A stretch of 64,000 nucleotides of DNA from Todiramphus chloris collaris (taxonomy: Eukaryota > Chordata > Aves > Coraciiformes > Alcedinidae): positions 13,613,242-13,677,241 of the forward strand of contig JANVCC010010406.1 in NCBI GenBank assembly GCA_025345505.1. The letters run 5' to 3'. This document shows, piece after piece, positions 1 to 12,884 of this stretch. Position 1 is the first letter of the stretch. Every line of letters starts with the position of its first letter. Both the position numbers and the translations under genes were made by a program. The notes beneath the pieces are model-generated. The model worked only from the letters and a program-made list of their open reading frames with translations, made no database searches and had not been told where the DNA came from.

Positions 1-515
1 ATCATGTCCAACCATTAGCCCTACTCTACTAGTTCACCCCTAGACCATATCCCCCAACACCACATCCAAGTGATGCTTAAACACATCCAGGGATGGTGAT
101 TCAACCACCTCCCTGGGCAGCCCATTCCAATATTTCACTACTCTTTCCATGAAGAATTTTTTCCTAATGTCTAGTCTAAACCTACCTTGTTTCAGCTTTA
201 GGCCATTCCCTCTGGTTCCGTTACTAATTACCTGAGACAAGAGACCAGCACCAGCCTCTCTACAATCTCCTTTCAGGTAGTTGTAGAGAGTGATGAGGTC
301 TCCCCTCAGCCTCCTCTTCCTCAAACCGAACAGACCCAGCTCCTTCAAATGGTCTTCATATGATCTATTCTCCAGTCCCTTGACCAGCTTCATTGCCCTC
401 CTCTGCACCTGCTCCAGCACCAAAATATCTCTCTTGTACTGAGGTGCCCAAAACTGGACACAGCACTCAAGGTGAGGCCTCACCAGTGCTGAGTACAGGG
501 GGACAATCACTGAGA
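1..515 (-). mobile_element. CR1 LINE fragment, 3' part of ORF2
   Basis: This is an antisense CR1 copy whose 3' tail lies beyond the left edge of the window. The minus strand reads as the C-terminal part of the CR1 reverse transcriptase over about 160 codons without a stop. Recognisable blocks are [40 protein letters not shown] and the terminal [15 protein letters not shown]. The 5' end is truncated near 515, as is usual for CR1. It lies in the same orientation as GLIS3, inside its second intron. It is a dead fragment lacking the catalytic palm and the endonuclease. Confidence 0.93.
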
Positions 516-1285
516 TGAAAACCAAGAGTTATACTTATCGCTGCCTTCCACCTCATTTGATTTCATTGCATCTGTTAAATAACCACTTTCCCAAAGGAGC
601 TTCTGACATGTACTACTAGCTTGGGAAAACAACAGGCACTAATGTGTATCTTTACTGTGTTATGATGCCGGCCACGGGCACTGATTTGGAGGTGCTACTA
701 CTCATCCTTGCCAGGAGTTCACCCTCCACATACAAGTACAGGCCTAATGCAAAGCCTTACCTTGTAAAATTTTGAATAGGACTCAGCAGCACCTGGAAAA
801 TGTTTACTAGCATTTATAGACCAGGTACCTTTCAGAGAAAAAGAGACAAACTAAATATAAGCATATGGCAGGTAATTCAGAGATAGGCCACAGGCACTGT
901 AAAGACTTCATGGTATTTGCATCTGTACATTATTTGTACAGTAACAGCAGAATATTTTATCAGCTACAGTATTAGCAATGACTCAGAGTACCTGGGAGAG
1001 GAATTGCTAGTAGGAAATAGCAAAACTGGGGATCAGAGAGAGAAATGGTAGGTTTTTTTCCAATATATCTGGCACAATGTCCTACTGCAATACACAAAAG
1101 CAGCTGATGTGCATTTTTGCTTTGATGATGAGAGTATTATCACAAATGCAGAGCAGTAATCAGCAGCTGCTATTTTTCTGCTCACATTAGACAGCTATAT
1201 TATTTGATTCACTTGTACACAGGAATAAAGTGGGTCTGCGTCTTGTACTTTGAATTTGTATTAAATTAGTCATAAGCACACAAAT
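516..1285. other. Intronic sequence, nothing recognised
   Basis: AT-rich sequence inside the inferred GLIS3 intron 2. I see no exon, RNA gene or transposon. Confidence 0.5.
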
Positions 1286-1509
1286 TTAGGATGTGTGCAT
1301 TTATTACTACACAAATTGATAACAAGCAGAAATACTGTAAACAATTAATCACCAGAAAAATGGATTAAAAGAGTTGCTATGAATCAAACCATAAATCTTA
1401 TAATATTGCATTAGGAGCAGCCATCCACTTATTTTAATGAGGTCATCTGAACTTCAGATTGCATCCTTTGCAACCAAGTATTCAGTAGCAATGACTGAAA
1501 ATACTGATG
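1286..1509. repeat. 224-bp direct duplication, copy A
   Basis: This segment recurs in the same orientation at 3236-3459, exactly 1950 bp downstream. By eye there are 9 mismatches and no indels in 224 bp, about 96% identity. The segment looks like no CR1 or LTR family that I know. Sequence outside the block does not match, so this is a local dispersed duplication and not a tandem array. Confidence 0.92.
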
Positions 1510-2579
1510 CTGAGGCTCTTATTTCAATAATTCAAAACAAATATTTAAAAATAATATATAAATATTTAACTTTTTTTTTTTTTAATATTTGCAGTTGGAA
1601 AATCAGATGCTTTGCCAGCCTTCTACATCTTATTATTTCTCTAACAGTTTGTTTTTCCCATTCTAAAATAATCCAGGGCTTTTGAAAAGTTTAGAGAAGA
1701 CACTTCGCAAAAAAAAAAAAACACCAAAACCTACATACTCTTTTACCTTTAAAAGCTACTATTATTCCTTAGAAAATGGCCTATCTTTGTCAGTTTGTGA
1801 TCCAAAACTCAATTAACTTTCTTTCAACACTATTTTTATCATTAGTTCAACAAAAATCTCACCTGTGAAGAATACCATATTATTTAATTGGAATGAAATA
1901 AAGAAGTAAGTCTAAACCTTTTATAATCTACCATGAAATTTTACTACATTTTCAGCACTTCTGCAGAAACATCCAGTATAGACATAGTTCTCCACTGGAT
2001 TCTATGAAAGTCCAGCATTTTCTAATAAAACTTCTACAACTTGTCCACAAAGGCTAAAAAATAAACTGCTCCAGCAACCTTTCAGTCTCTGAGTTTCAAC
2101 TTCACCCTTTGATAAATTGTTACCATCTAAAAGAAACATCTTTCCAGCTACACAGACCATACCACCTCTTTCAGTGGAAGAGGTTAATTAAAAACGTCTG
2201 CAGATTAAAGAAGAAACTCATATTGGAGTCAGAGAACATTCATGCAGTATTCTGTGTTAATAAGAACATAGAAACTCCTGCCTTCATGACCAATGGACAA
2301 CACAGACATGCAGAAAGATCCTCCCAGCTCATATGTTTCGAACTCTCTCAAGACATCACTGGGACTGATCTTCCCACTCACCATGCCTTCTGGTGAGTCA
2401 CCAGCCCAGGAGGTCCATGTTTTGTCCTCAGTCCACTTCCCTAGTGCCACAGTTAACAGTGATTGTGACTGTCTTCTAGAGAACGCACAAAATGGAATGT
2501 CCTCTTCCTTCTGGCAGGAAGACTTGTGTACACTGTGGTTCAGGTTTGAAGGCTGAGAATACTTAGCTATTTGTCTTAA

Positions 2580-2611
<32 letters not shown>

Positions 2612-3235
2612 ACACTCTTAACTTTTCCCATTATAAATGTCAGTGCATAATGCTAAGAAAATCCACAAGGTCCTTCAATCTACTGAATTAAAAGACCCAA
2701 ATCTATGAAAACAGATTTACAAACCTACACAAGAAATGAAGCCAATCTGAATGTGCATAAGCCCTTGCTAAACATCAATCAAGAGTGCTGTTCTCAACAG
2801 AATTATACCTGTATTTGAATTATACTTTCAAACTTGGATCCCAGTTGCCCTACATACACTGTTTTCATCATTTGTGGTCCACCGTATAGTTCCTTACTCC
2901 CATTAGCCCTTAACTTTACACAGTGTAGTTAGTATTTAGTAGGCAAAAGCGGGTCAGAAATGTTCACTACAGTGTTTTCTGTATCAGACAACTACCTCTG
3001 TCAAAGGCAAATTTAAAACCTATTTAGACCTATTTTTCATATTAGACTCATGACTGGAGTTAGGGATTTGTTTTTTTTCCCCACAGGTGAAAGAGCATTC
3101 CTGCAAGCCCGAAATTAGAGTTTCTGCACCTCACAGAATTACAACTTACTGTAATGACCCTTTAAATGACAGTTTCCCTTTCCCATTACTGCAGTTCAAC
3201 ATAATTGGTCATGGCTGGTTTGAAAGCTGTATGCA
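1510..3235. other. Intronic sequence with one (AAAAC)n microsatellite
   Basis: AT-rich intron between the two copies of the local duplication. The only feature is an AAAAC microsatellite at about 2578-2612. The open frames here are short, overlap on both strands and look like chance. Confidence 0.5.
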
Positions 3236-3459
3236 TTAGGATGTGTGCATTTATTACTACACAAATTGATAATAAGCAGAAATACTGTAAACAATTAATC
3301 ACCAGAAAAATGGATTAAAAGAGTTGCTATGAATCAAACCCCAAATCTTGTAATACTGCATTAGGAGCAGCAATTCACTTATTTTAATGAGGTCATCTGA
3401 ACTTCAGATTGCATCCTTTGCAACCGAGTATTCAGTAGGAATGACTGAAAATACTGATG
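3236..3459. repeat. 224-bp direct duplication, copy B
   Basis: Same orientation and length as 1286-1509, with about 96% identity. The match starts at TTAGGATGTG and stops abruptly after ATACTGATG, where this copy continues into unrelated sequence. Confidence 0.92.
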
Positions 3460-6400
3460 GAAGGTGAGTGCCGAGGAGATATGAAAGAGAAGGAGGAGAC
3501 AATCTCAGATGCAGGATGAAGAGTCAGCGATTTGACAATTAACTACACAATGACATTTTGTGACACAAATGCTTCCCATCCCCACCCAGGTTAACAGCAA
3601 TAAATAGATTGACAAAAAAATTGTAAGTTTCATGTTTTGAATACTGTCCAGATCACAAATGAATGAATGAATGTGAATATACAAATATACATAAAATTAA
3701 TTTCCTTATTCTTTTTCCCTCTCCATACCTTTCTAAAATGCATCCAATGATCCAAAAATCTTTCATTATGATTTCTGTGCTCCTTCTCCCCACCTTCACA
3801 TCAAACTAAGTGCAGTTAAATAGCAACCACTTCCAAGTGAATGCAAGAAATCAAGATGCCAGAAACAATACTCCCATCATGCAAACCCCAGTAATTTCAG
3901 AGAGAAATACTCAGACCAGGGCAGAAATTTTCCTTTTTCTTTTGAACAGACATGCTGCATTAAAAAATAAAGGGATTTTGACATTGATATAAGACATGTA
4001 ACTGCATTTCACACCAGAAAAGAAAGTAGTTGAGAAGGTATATGGAAGATGGGAAAGACACTGACACAGCAAGTAGGCAAACCAGAAAGCTAGCAAGAAT
4101 CTGAGTATAGATGAAGTGGGCAAAACCAACCAGCATTGCTTTCTATGGACAAAAAAGAGTCAGGCGTCAGCATTAACGATCCCACCACTCAGTAGCTGGC
4201 CAGGAAAGGCATGCAGGATATCAAAAGTGGTCTTCCAGCACACCTCAAGGTCCCAAAAGGAACAGCATTTCACTTACATTATGAAAGAATTTTTAAACAT
4301 TTCCTCTTATTTTCTAGCTAAATGCTTATGCACTCTTGCTGAAAAAAGCACAAAAACATTCACAAGATTGTGAATGCTAAAAGATACATTTCACTAATTA
4401 ATTGACACCAATGCTGAGTCAGTAGTTTTTTTAGAAGAACGTTGATTTGGGAATGCTGACAAACCAGTTACAGTTTAGTTAGGTGGAACCTGAAAGCCAG
4501 CTGCAGATTTATTAACAGAATTTCAAACAGTAGTATATAATAAATGTAAGTTCAAGCTAGATCAAATGCGCTACTGCTGAACCCTTGACTTATCCTCTGA
4601 AATAAGCCAATGAAATCATCACAGTAGGACAGAACATGGATGTTAAAGTGTACGTTTTGTAATTATGAGCTATAATTAGCTGCCAAAGTAAATTTCCTGC
4701 TGATAATGTCAGCAATGGTGACAACAGCCTGTCACAGTAAACTGGTGTTTGAATAAAGCATGAATTACACATGCTTGCATGCTTTTTCATGACATTTACT
4801 ACTGCCGAGACAGCCAGTGCTACAGTGACTGACTGATGATAGATTTCTCACACACACCAGCCCTCTTCTACTTTCAGTTGCCCATGTAGAGGCCCAAAGA
4901 AGATGTCCACTTTTAAGGTGAAATATTACAGAACTCTAGACATGCGCTTCAAAAAAAAAGAACACACAAATGCTCAAGTATACAAACCATTGTGTTTCTG
5001 TTGTGAAACAATACCCACATGTAAAAATGTATACATGCTATGCTGAAGTTAGATGCATATATGAAATTTTATTCGATCACCTATTGGCACACATATCATC
5101 TGAATGTAGTTTGAAACCAAACAGTGGTAGGTTTGCACAGGAATAGTTTTCATCTGATACCTAGCTCAAAAATTAAAAAAAAAAAAAAACCACCACAACA
5201 GTTTAGGGATATTTCTGTGTACAGACAGAGGAAGACAGTATGTTCAAAACCACATCAGTGGGTTGTTGTGTTTTTTTTTTCAAAAACACGTCACTAGATC
5301 AGTGACTCTAGCTTCAAGAGTAACCAAAGAGGCGAATATTTTTCATTATTTTCAAAAGCATCTCAGTAACTGTTTAGTTAACAATTTCTCCTGAAGGTCA
5401 CTCTCTAAAAATGTCACGTGTACAAATGTACAGCCTTGTTACACAGCAAGAAGGATAATCAACCACAATGACTGCTAATAAAAGAAGCTTCTTCTTCTTC
5501 AAGTCAGAAGAAAGGTGCTGCATTGCTCTCATTCAGTTATTCAAAGAAATTTGAATGATATGCCCCCACAACAGGACGAAAAAAAACAAAAAAAAAAAGC
5601 CTAAGATACTCAATAAGCAAAGCATTTCCTAATGTCCTAACTACCCAAATACTGATTTTGCCTGGGCAAACTTTATAGGAGTTGAACGGAACTTCCTAGG
5701 GTAATTGAATAGGGTAACAGAAAGGAATTCCTCTCTCTGATCATCTTATCATATAGACTTTCACAATGCCTTGGGTTTTTTGTTGATTTGTTTTTTGTGA
5801 AAAGACAGCAGTAGCAGAAGTGAACCAGCTTATTAATGTGTCAAATGGTTAGACTAAACAGGGGTAGATTTCTCTATACAGCTAAGGAAAACCCACTTAA
5901 ATGACTGCTCTTACCAACTCTATGGTATCTGTAGAACTGACCACATGAAATCCCAATTAACTGAGATTTTTAACACAAGAAAAAGTTCCATTTCATCTGT
6001 TTAGAGCTATAACTGGAGAATATTACCTGGACACGTGTTTTGGGTTTGGTTTGTAGTTTGTATTTTTTTACAAAGGCTTATGTATCAACTGTATCACATA
6101 TCACGAAATGGAAGGAAAGGGCTGAGTGAAAGGAAAAACTCATTCTCTGTTCCTGCCCCAGGCCTTCCTATCTTTCATGATGTGAGAAGCATTCCTTATA
6201 CTCCCTTCCTATTCTGGGGGGACTATGGAGCTGACTTCCAACTTCTGAAAACAATGCAAGAGTTAATCAGCTTTGGTAGTAAATGTAGTCCTGTGACACC
6301 CAAACACTACTAGTCAGTCCTACCTCCTAAATCTCTCTAAGAATCAACAGACAAGAAACAGCTGAAGGGCATGTTTGCCATCTGCAGAATTTCACAAACC

Positions 6401-7151
6401 AGTATAAAAAGGCAATATTTGATTTAGTTCCATGAATATGATGGTTAAATGCAGACAACAAACTTTAGCTCTTCACTCAGTCTCAAAAATTTTCCCCCTT
6501 CGTGAACAACCTAGATTTTTATTTTAAGACAAGGGACAGGAAGTGTCCAACTATCAAGGATAAATTAGGAGATCAGAATCCTACCAAGAGCCACAAGAAC
6601 TGAAGAAGTTTCTTTGCTGAAATATAGTAGTACCACTTCACCATCTACCAAGTTTCACTGGTAAAGCCACAGCAGTCAATAGCGAATATTTTGCCATAAT
6701 GCTGTTTACCATCACTATGCATTATATTTTCATCACTGTCATTGTGACTTGCATTGCAGCAATGCACAGAGGCTGCAGTAGCAGCTGCATATGTTAACAG
6801 GCAAAGATAAAATAAACTCTTCAGCATGAATTGAAACAGAGAAGAGACACAAACGGTTAAGAGTGAAAACAGGAGGACACGTAGCTAAAACGAGAAACGA
6901 TTGTTCAAAAAGCTCCAGCAGCAAGTAACACAGCAGAGACCAAAATAAAAATCTGCCGTGCTGATGTGAATACTGAGTTTTGACAAAAACATGAGTTAAG
7001 ACATCTTTTTACACCTGCATCTCTGCATTCCCTGCCCAGTGTCCCATCTGCTACACCCAACACACACTGAGCTGGTATCTCAAGTCTACTGAAAAAATGA
7101 TCTACACTGTTGAAACTAGCAGCAAAGGACACGCTTTACTAATTCAAGTAT
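3460..7151. other. Intronic sequence, nothing recognised
   Basis: About 3.7 kb of AT-rich intron. It contains short A and T runs (for example near 5174 and 5581) but no repeat family, RNA gene or coding exon that I recognise. Confidence 0.5.
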
Positions 7152-7470
7152 CCTGGGCAGCATCAAAAGAAGTGTGGCCAGCAGGTCAATGGAGGTGACT
7201 CTGCCCCTCTACTCTGCTCTTGTGAGAACTCACCTGGAGCACCGTGTCCAGCTTTGGAACCCCCAACGTAAGAAGTACATGGACCTGTTGGAGTAGGTCA
7301 AGAGGAGGACCACAGAGATGAACAGAGGACAAGGAACACCTCTCCTACAAGGACAGGCTGAAAGAGTTGGGGTTGTTCAGCCTGGAGAAGAGAAGACTCT
7401 AGGGAGACCTTATTGCAGCCTTCCAGTAGCTGAAAGAGGCCTACAAGCTATCCCTGGAAGGGATAAGTGG
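7152..7470 (+). mobile_element. CR1 LINE internal fragment
   Basis: Sense CR1 on the plus strand, truncated at both ends. It matches the block after the reverse-transcriptase palm: GCATCAAAAGAAGTGTGGCC, then the CTCTACTCTGCTCTTGTGAG region, then the TTCAGCCTGGAGAAGAGAAG block. The frame is broken by several stops and indels, so this is an old copy. It lacks the (ATTCTATG)n tail. It lies antisense to GLIS3. Confidence 0.88.
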
Positions 7471-7747
7471 TGCAGAAAGACAGACAAAGGAACATGAGCA
7501 GGCTACTTATACTTCAGTGAAAAACAGATACATTTTAATACATTTTATTATCCAAGCTAAGCCAAGATTCAGCCATGTACGCATAGTCCTTTAAAAAACA
7601 GTCATACTAATTCCCCTAGCTTCCTTAAACTCTGAGACAGAAACAATTATCAGATTCAGAACTTCAGAAAGACAGGCTGTATGTAAAATAGAAAAGCAAA
7701 AAAATGTCATTGGTACAGACAATTCACACTCTTATTTACAGTGGAAT

Positions 7748-7835
7748 TATAGAATCATGGAATCACAGCATATCTCAAGTTGGAAGGGCCCCATAAGGAT
7801 CACTGAGTCCAATTCCCTGCACCTCACATGACTAT
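7748..7835 (-). mobile_element. CR1 LINE 3' end, very short copy
   Basis: It starts with the antisense CR1 tail (ATAGAATCATGGAATCACAG) and runs into the TTGGAAGGGCCCC block of the CR1 3' UTR. Only about 90 bp are present, so it is an extremely 5'-truncated insertion. Confidence 0.85.
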
Positions 7836-7838
7836 TTC

Positions 7839-10800
7839 AGGTATTTACAACTCTGAGAACACCATAAGTAAATGAAAGACCATTTTCACACTTTATGTAC
7901 AGAATAAATGACACAAGAGCAGCTTAATTGTTTTCCATGGGTCAGGAGTAGTAGAGAGAAGCTAAAGCAAGGCAAACAGTTGGTATGCTTCCTGTTCACC
8001 ATCATCAAACTGGTCTGCAGCACTGGGGACCAGTGAAGGAACATATTACAGTGGTAAAAACCATGTTATAGCACTGCTAGGAAAGGCAATATAGTTCAAG
8101 AAGAACACAATGGTAATACGCAAAAAAAAAGCCAAATCCATCTGCAAAATTCAATATTTGCATACATCCATGCTTAACGGGGCACCAGGCTGCTTTTTGC
8201 CCCCCTGCTCCTCCTCATAACAACACAAACCTCTGCGGTCCCGACATTATATTTGTGCTTGATATTAATAAATTGCACTTCAGGAGGAGAGCTCAAAGCA
8301 ATATATAAATGTAAAAATAACCTGCCCAAAATCTGCTGATGAAAAGAATAGAGGCATGGCACGCTTAAGTGACTTACTAATATTCACAACAAAATACTCA
8401 AATCTTACTTCGCTCAGTGGGAAAGGTGGACTCAATGCAGTTTTCAAGCATTTCCAGGTACAAAACTTCCAGAACTTTCACATTTCAACACGATCTATAT
8501 TCCAGATTTCCCCTATAAAAAGGTGACTGAAAAGTGCATCTCACTGTACAAAAACAGATTTTGTTAGTGCCACCTCCTGGTCATAAAATAAAACTGAAAA
8601 ATCATGCACTAAGCTGAAGATCCTCAAAGTAAAGAGCAAATATTTTAATTTGGCTTGTTTTGGTTTGCTAGTTAACTATGGCTTGGCCCAGGGCAAGAAA
8701 AATAAGGAAATGCTACATTCCTGGAAGAGTCACCCTCTTGGGAAGGTACATCTACCTTCATTTTACAATTTGGTTATTTTGCTGGGGAAGGCATTCAAAG
8801 AATATTTGGTCTAAGAAAATTATAAAGTATGAGCTTTACTTAAATCTATGCCTTCACTATGCTGTATTTTGGGTAGCTGTAATTCATTTTACAGCTCACT
8901 CTCCAGGCCCACAAAGCAGAGGATAAAAGTATAAGGCTGGATATGAGAGAAGTTAAATTACACTCTTAACACAGAATGGGTAAATGTTGGCAATATGCCT
9001 AATACTCTTGAGGGATTTTACAGTTCCTGTGTAAAGTAGGTCCTTTTTGGTATTAAGCCTAACACTCTTCGGGGAATTTCTGTAAGTTGCCTGGAGAATT
9101 TATACCAAATGGTCCAACATGGGTTTTGGTAACACCAGCTATTACTATTTTCTTAAATAATTTGCTTTAAAAAAAAATACCTCAATGCTTAAGATAAAGA
9201 CTCTGAAAGTACAGAGTCAAAGTCAATGTATATCAGTGCTTTCCATCATTTGTTGCATTTATGTTCAGGAGTTGAGCAATGCCTGATACATGATGGATAG
9301 GGGAAAAAAAGTTTAATCTGAAATAAGCACTTTGAAGGACTGCCTTGCAAGAGGAATCTGTGCATCACCTTGTACATAAAAATGAAGTAAACTTCTTGTA
9401 CAGTCTATAAGAGGTATACCAAGAACCATAGTGAACATTCTCAAGCCTGACTAGGACTGCCTGTCATGCAGGCCCTAAAACTAATTGCAAAATTAAATTC
9501 AGCAAGTCTCACATTCTCAGCTGTGCCCTTTTGGAGAGTCCTAGACCAGACAGAAGAATCGACTGAGACCCACTACTGTCTTCAGTATGGATTTCCCCAA
9601 CAATTGCCAGAGCTGCAAGTAATGATTTCCTTGTCTTGATGTTGTTTTTCAAGCACATCAAGGCCACTGAAGCATATGCAAAGCTGGAAAATGTGTCATG
9701 CTAGACAAAACTAAGATCATTATCACTTAATCACTTTGCTGTACCTAAACATCGTAAATAACCAGGCTTTAAAACTGCTGACAATTGATGATAGAAAATA
9801 ACTGAAAAAGAATGTAAGTCTTGAGTCAAGCTTTCAGTTTAAGGAACTGCACAGAATACTGATGAACATCTTTTTTCAGAATGTGCCAAGTGACACACAG
9901 AAACAACAGTACTGGAGAGCAAAATAAGTATGTTAAAGAGGAATTTCAAGTGTGGCTCAAGCTGCTTACTGATTAACACTTCTGCATATAACACCCCTCA
10001 CAGACCTGTGTGGTTATTGTTCAAAAGTGAAACAAGGCTCTCTTGGCAAATGGAGACAAATTATTTTCCCTGACCAAGTTCACAGTTCTCACACAGCTTA
10101 GCAGCATTGGAGCTGCTTCTTCTTCCAGACTCTCTGGGGGAAAAAAAAAAAAAAAAAAATCCTAATCCCAAGATTTAATGCCTGTCAACTATTTCCAGGA
10201 TAAGGAAGAGCCTTAATGATCTTCAGCAGGAAGCATGCTCATCTTACACATGGACATTAGCTCACTGATTCATTTTACTATAAAAAATTTACAGTCATGT
10301 TTACAAGAAAATAGGAAATAAAATACACAATGATTTTTCATGTCAAGAAATGAACTTAACACTGCAGGAACCACAGAAATGGAAGATGACAGCTGTCATC
10401 TTAATGGCCCTTGAAAGAACAAAAGGGGTCCATACCTATCTGCACAAGTTTTTGTATTTCTTACTAACAAACATCCAGATTTGCTTCTTAAGTTCCATCT
10501 CAAGTATTTTCATGTCAACTCTTCACAACTATAACATAGTCTTAGTCACATACCCACACATTGACTACTCTGGTTTTAGCAAAGCAGTCAGGGTAGAACA
10601 AAAGCCCAGACTGGTTTACAAGGCTTGAGCTCCCCATATGTGCAGTGTCACCTGCTGCCAGGGAGCATGAAGGATGCAAGGAGATGGCTATGGCTCTCAT
10701 GACAGAGAGCTGCTCACAATTTCTAGAAAGTCTTTCCAAACATACCTGCTCAAACCACAATCACAAGAAGGAAAACCAAAAGCCAAGTTGACTGGCTTCC

Positions 10801-12640
10801 CATCGCCTCCCCACATCCATGTTCGACCCTTCCACCAGGTTGTAAGTATGGTGGCTGGAGGTGAAGCTGCTGCACCACCTCCACCAACAGCACCTCTGCA
10901 CAGAACTTCAGTCACAGTGAAAATTCTCCATCAGCCAAGTCCAAGCTGCTTTAAGACTACAACATATTGTTTTATAGGACAGGAAAATCCATTCATAAAT
11001 TTGGAATGAACTGCCATAAGCATATTAAGTACAATCACAGCAATTCAGACCAAGAATCCAACTCCCCCAGCCAGAACCTCTGCCTTATAAATGCTTACAA
11101 ATAATGCTGAGGGAAAAATATTAGGTGTCCTCCTAAACTACAACCACAGCCACCTTCCACAACTACCTATACCAGTAGGGATATGTTGATACTCTTGATG
11201 GACTTCAAAAATAAGTTTTCATTCCCTAAGAGAAACTGTTATAGGTGTTGAACATACTGGTCCTTTCAGAAAATGTGTTGTTTTCAGAAAGATTTTGGAT
11301 TTTTATTACTACATTAGACAGGAGAACACTCAGGATATGTCTCAACATACTCAAGCTCACATTCACAAGTCCATTTTCTGTACAGAGGAATGAATAAGAC
11401 AAGAAATAAAAACAACTACTAGGTTTTCAAGAAAACAAAACATTATTCAGATGTATATAAAGTGCAGATATGCTGGTAATAAATCCTTGAATACATATTT
11501 TTTGGACATCACTACTATTTAAGTCACAGTTTTAATCTGAACTGTTTGAAATTCACACACTTTTAAAAAAAAAAGTCCCCTTCTTAATAGAACACTCAGT
11601 AGAAAGCTGGATTTTCAAACTCATACTAGTTTTCATAACAAGACTTCTGCCAAAATATCTGCATTGATGAGAGATGTTGAAGAACAGCGCTGGCCAGGTT
11701 ATGGTCTTGTGTCTTCCTTTACTGTTCTCACCCTTTTCCCCTTTCCACTCATTCCTGCCTGATGTCTTTCTAACTCACTTTCACCTCAGCAGTCACTGTC
11801 AGTAGAGATCTCATTCTAGGTCTGAGTAAATGTAAAGTGTGTGAAACTGATTATTCAAAAAAATGTGTCCAAATACACACTTCAAACAGAATGATAGATT
11901 GTAGATTTCCAATGCCAAATATGTGTACTGTTATACGTGCATTTTGCACCTAATTTCTACATGAAAATACCTAACATGGGTTCACAAAAGTGTACACTCC
12001 TAGCAAAATTAAAGAAATAAATTTAAAAAAAAAATCACTATATTAGTACATTTTTGTGTACTGAAAAAAAAATCCACTATTAGACTATTTCCTTTTTCAT
12101 ATGTACAAAAGCACATTATGCCACCAGTACCACACAGAAGGTAAAGTAACTGAAGTCAGAGATGTACACCAGTGCATGTTCAGACTTTATTTTTTATCTC
12201 CACACAGTAACACAGAACAACGTGCTTCATCTTCTCATCATGCACAAAAGAGTAATGGTTTCTCTTAGTGTGACTTAGGTGGCATTTGTCCTAAAAATCA
12301 TCTCCTTTCAAATCTTTGTAACATTATATAAGATAAAAAGAATCTGCAAAGTAAAGATGCAAAGACTCTGTGTCTTGTGGTTACTGTAGATGATTACAGT
12401 TCTCTTTTTGTGCATTCAGCACCACCTCCTGTCAAAAAAACCCAGTCAAAGTCTCTGTAAAACACAAGGCATACAAATGGATTCCACAAAATACTCTGTT
12501 CTTTCCTCCGTCGCAAACTGAAGCTCCTTTTTTTAAAAACTGTTTTATCCCTTATTGAAAGAATGCAGCAAAACTGCTCCAAAAACACCAGTAAGTCATT
12601 CTGTTGTGTATCTTGCTTTTAGTATATCTTGTGTTTTAAG
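7839..12640. other. Intronic sequence, transposon-free
   Basis: About 4.8 kb of GLIS3 intron 2 with no CR1 or LTR that I can recognise. It holds an A20 tract at about 10141-10160 and a CTCF-like site at 8564-8580. The 10.6-10.95 kb part is less AT-rich and open in several frames, but no frame resembles a known protein. Confidence 0.5.
8564..8580 (-). promoter_or_regulatory. Candidate CTCF binding site
   Basis: The minus strand reads CCAGGAGGTGGCACTA, which fits the vertebrate CTCF core CCASYAGRKGGCRS at all but one position (G in place of Y). A weaker match in the same orientation lies near 12410-12424 (ACAGGAGGTGGTGC). A motif match alone does not show occupancy. Confidence 0.4.
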
Positions 12641-12648
12641 GTAAAAAG

Positions 12649-12736
12649 CAAAAAAAAAAAAGCCCAACCTTTGAAAATTGCAAAAGTATTCATTACACAG
12701 GTTTGCACTATTCAAAGGATGGGCTTTTTTTTTTTT
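12649..12736. repeat. Inverted repeat beside an assembly gap
   Basis: A-run plus AGCCCAACCTTTGAA at 12649-12674 is the reverse complement, with one mismatch, of TTCAAAGGATGGGCT plus T-run at 12711-12736. In addition, 12685-12713 reappears reverse-complemented, with one mismatch, just after the gap at 12855-12883. The gap therefore lies in palindromic sequence. Confidence 0.85.
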
Positions 12737-12754
12737 GTTTTTTTTCTTTAAAAA

Positions 12755-12854
12755 NNNNNNNNNNNNNNNNNNNNNNNNNNNNNNNNNNNNNNNNNNNNNN
12801 NNNNNNNNNNNNNNNNNNNNNNNNNNNNNNNNNNNNNNNNNNNNNNNNNNNNNN
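12755..12854. other. Assembly gap (100 N)
   Basis: Exactly 100 unknown bases, the usual placeholder length. The right flank is an inverted copy of part of the left flank, which suggests a palindrome or a folded-back contig end. Confidence 0.98.
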
Positions 12855-12884
12855 GAATAGTGCAAACCTGTGTAATGGATACTG

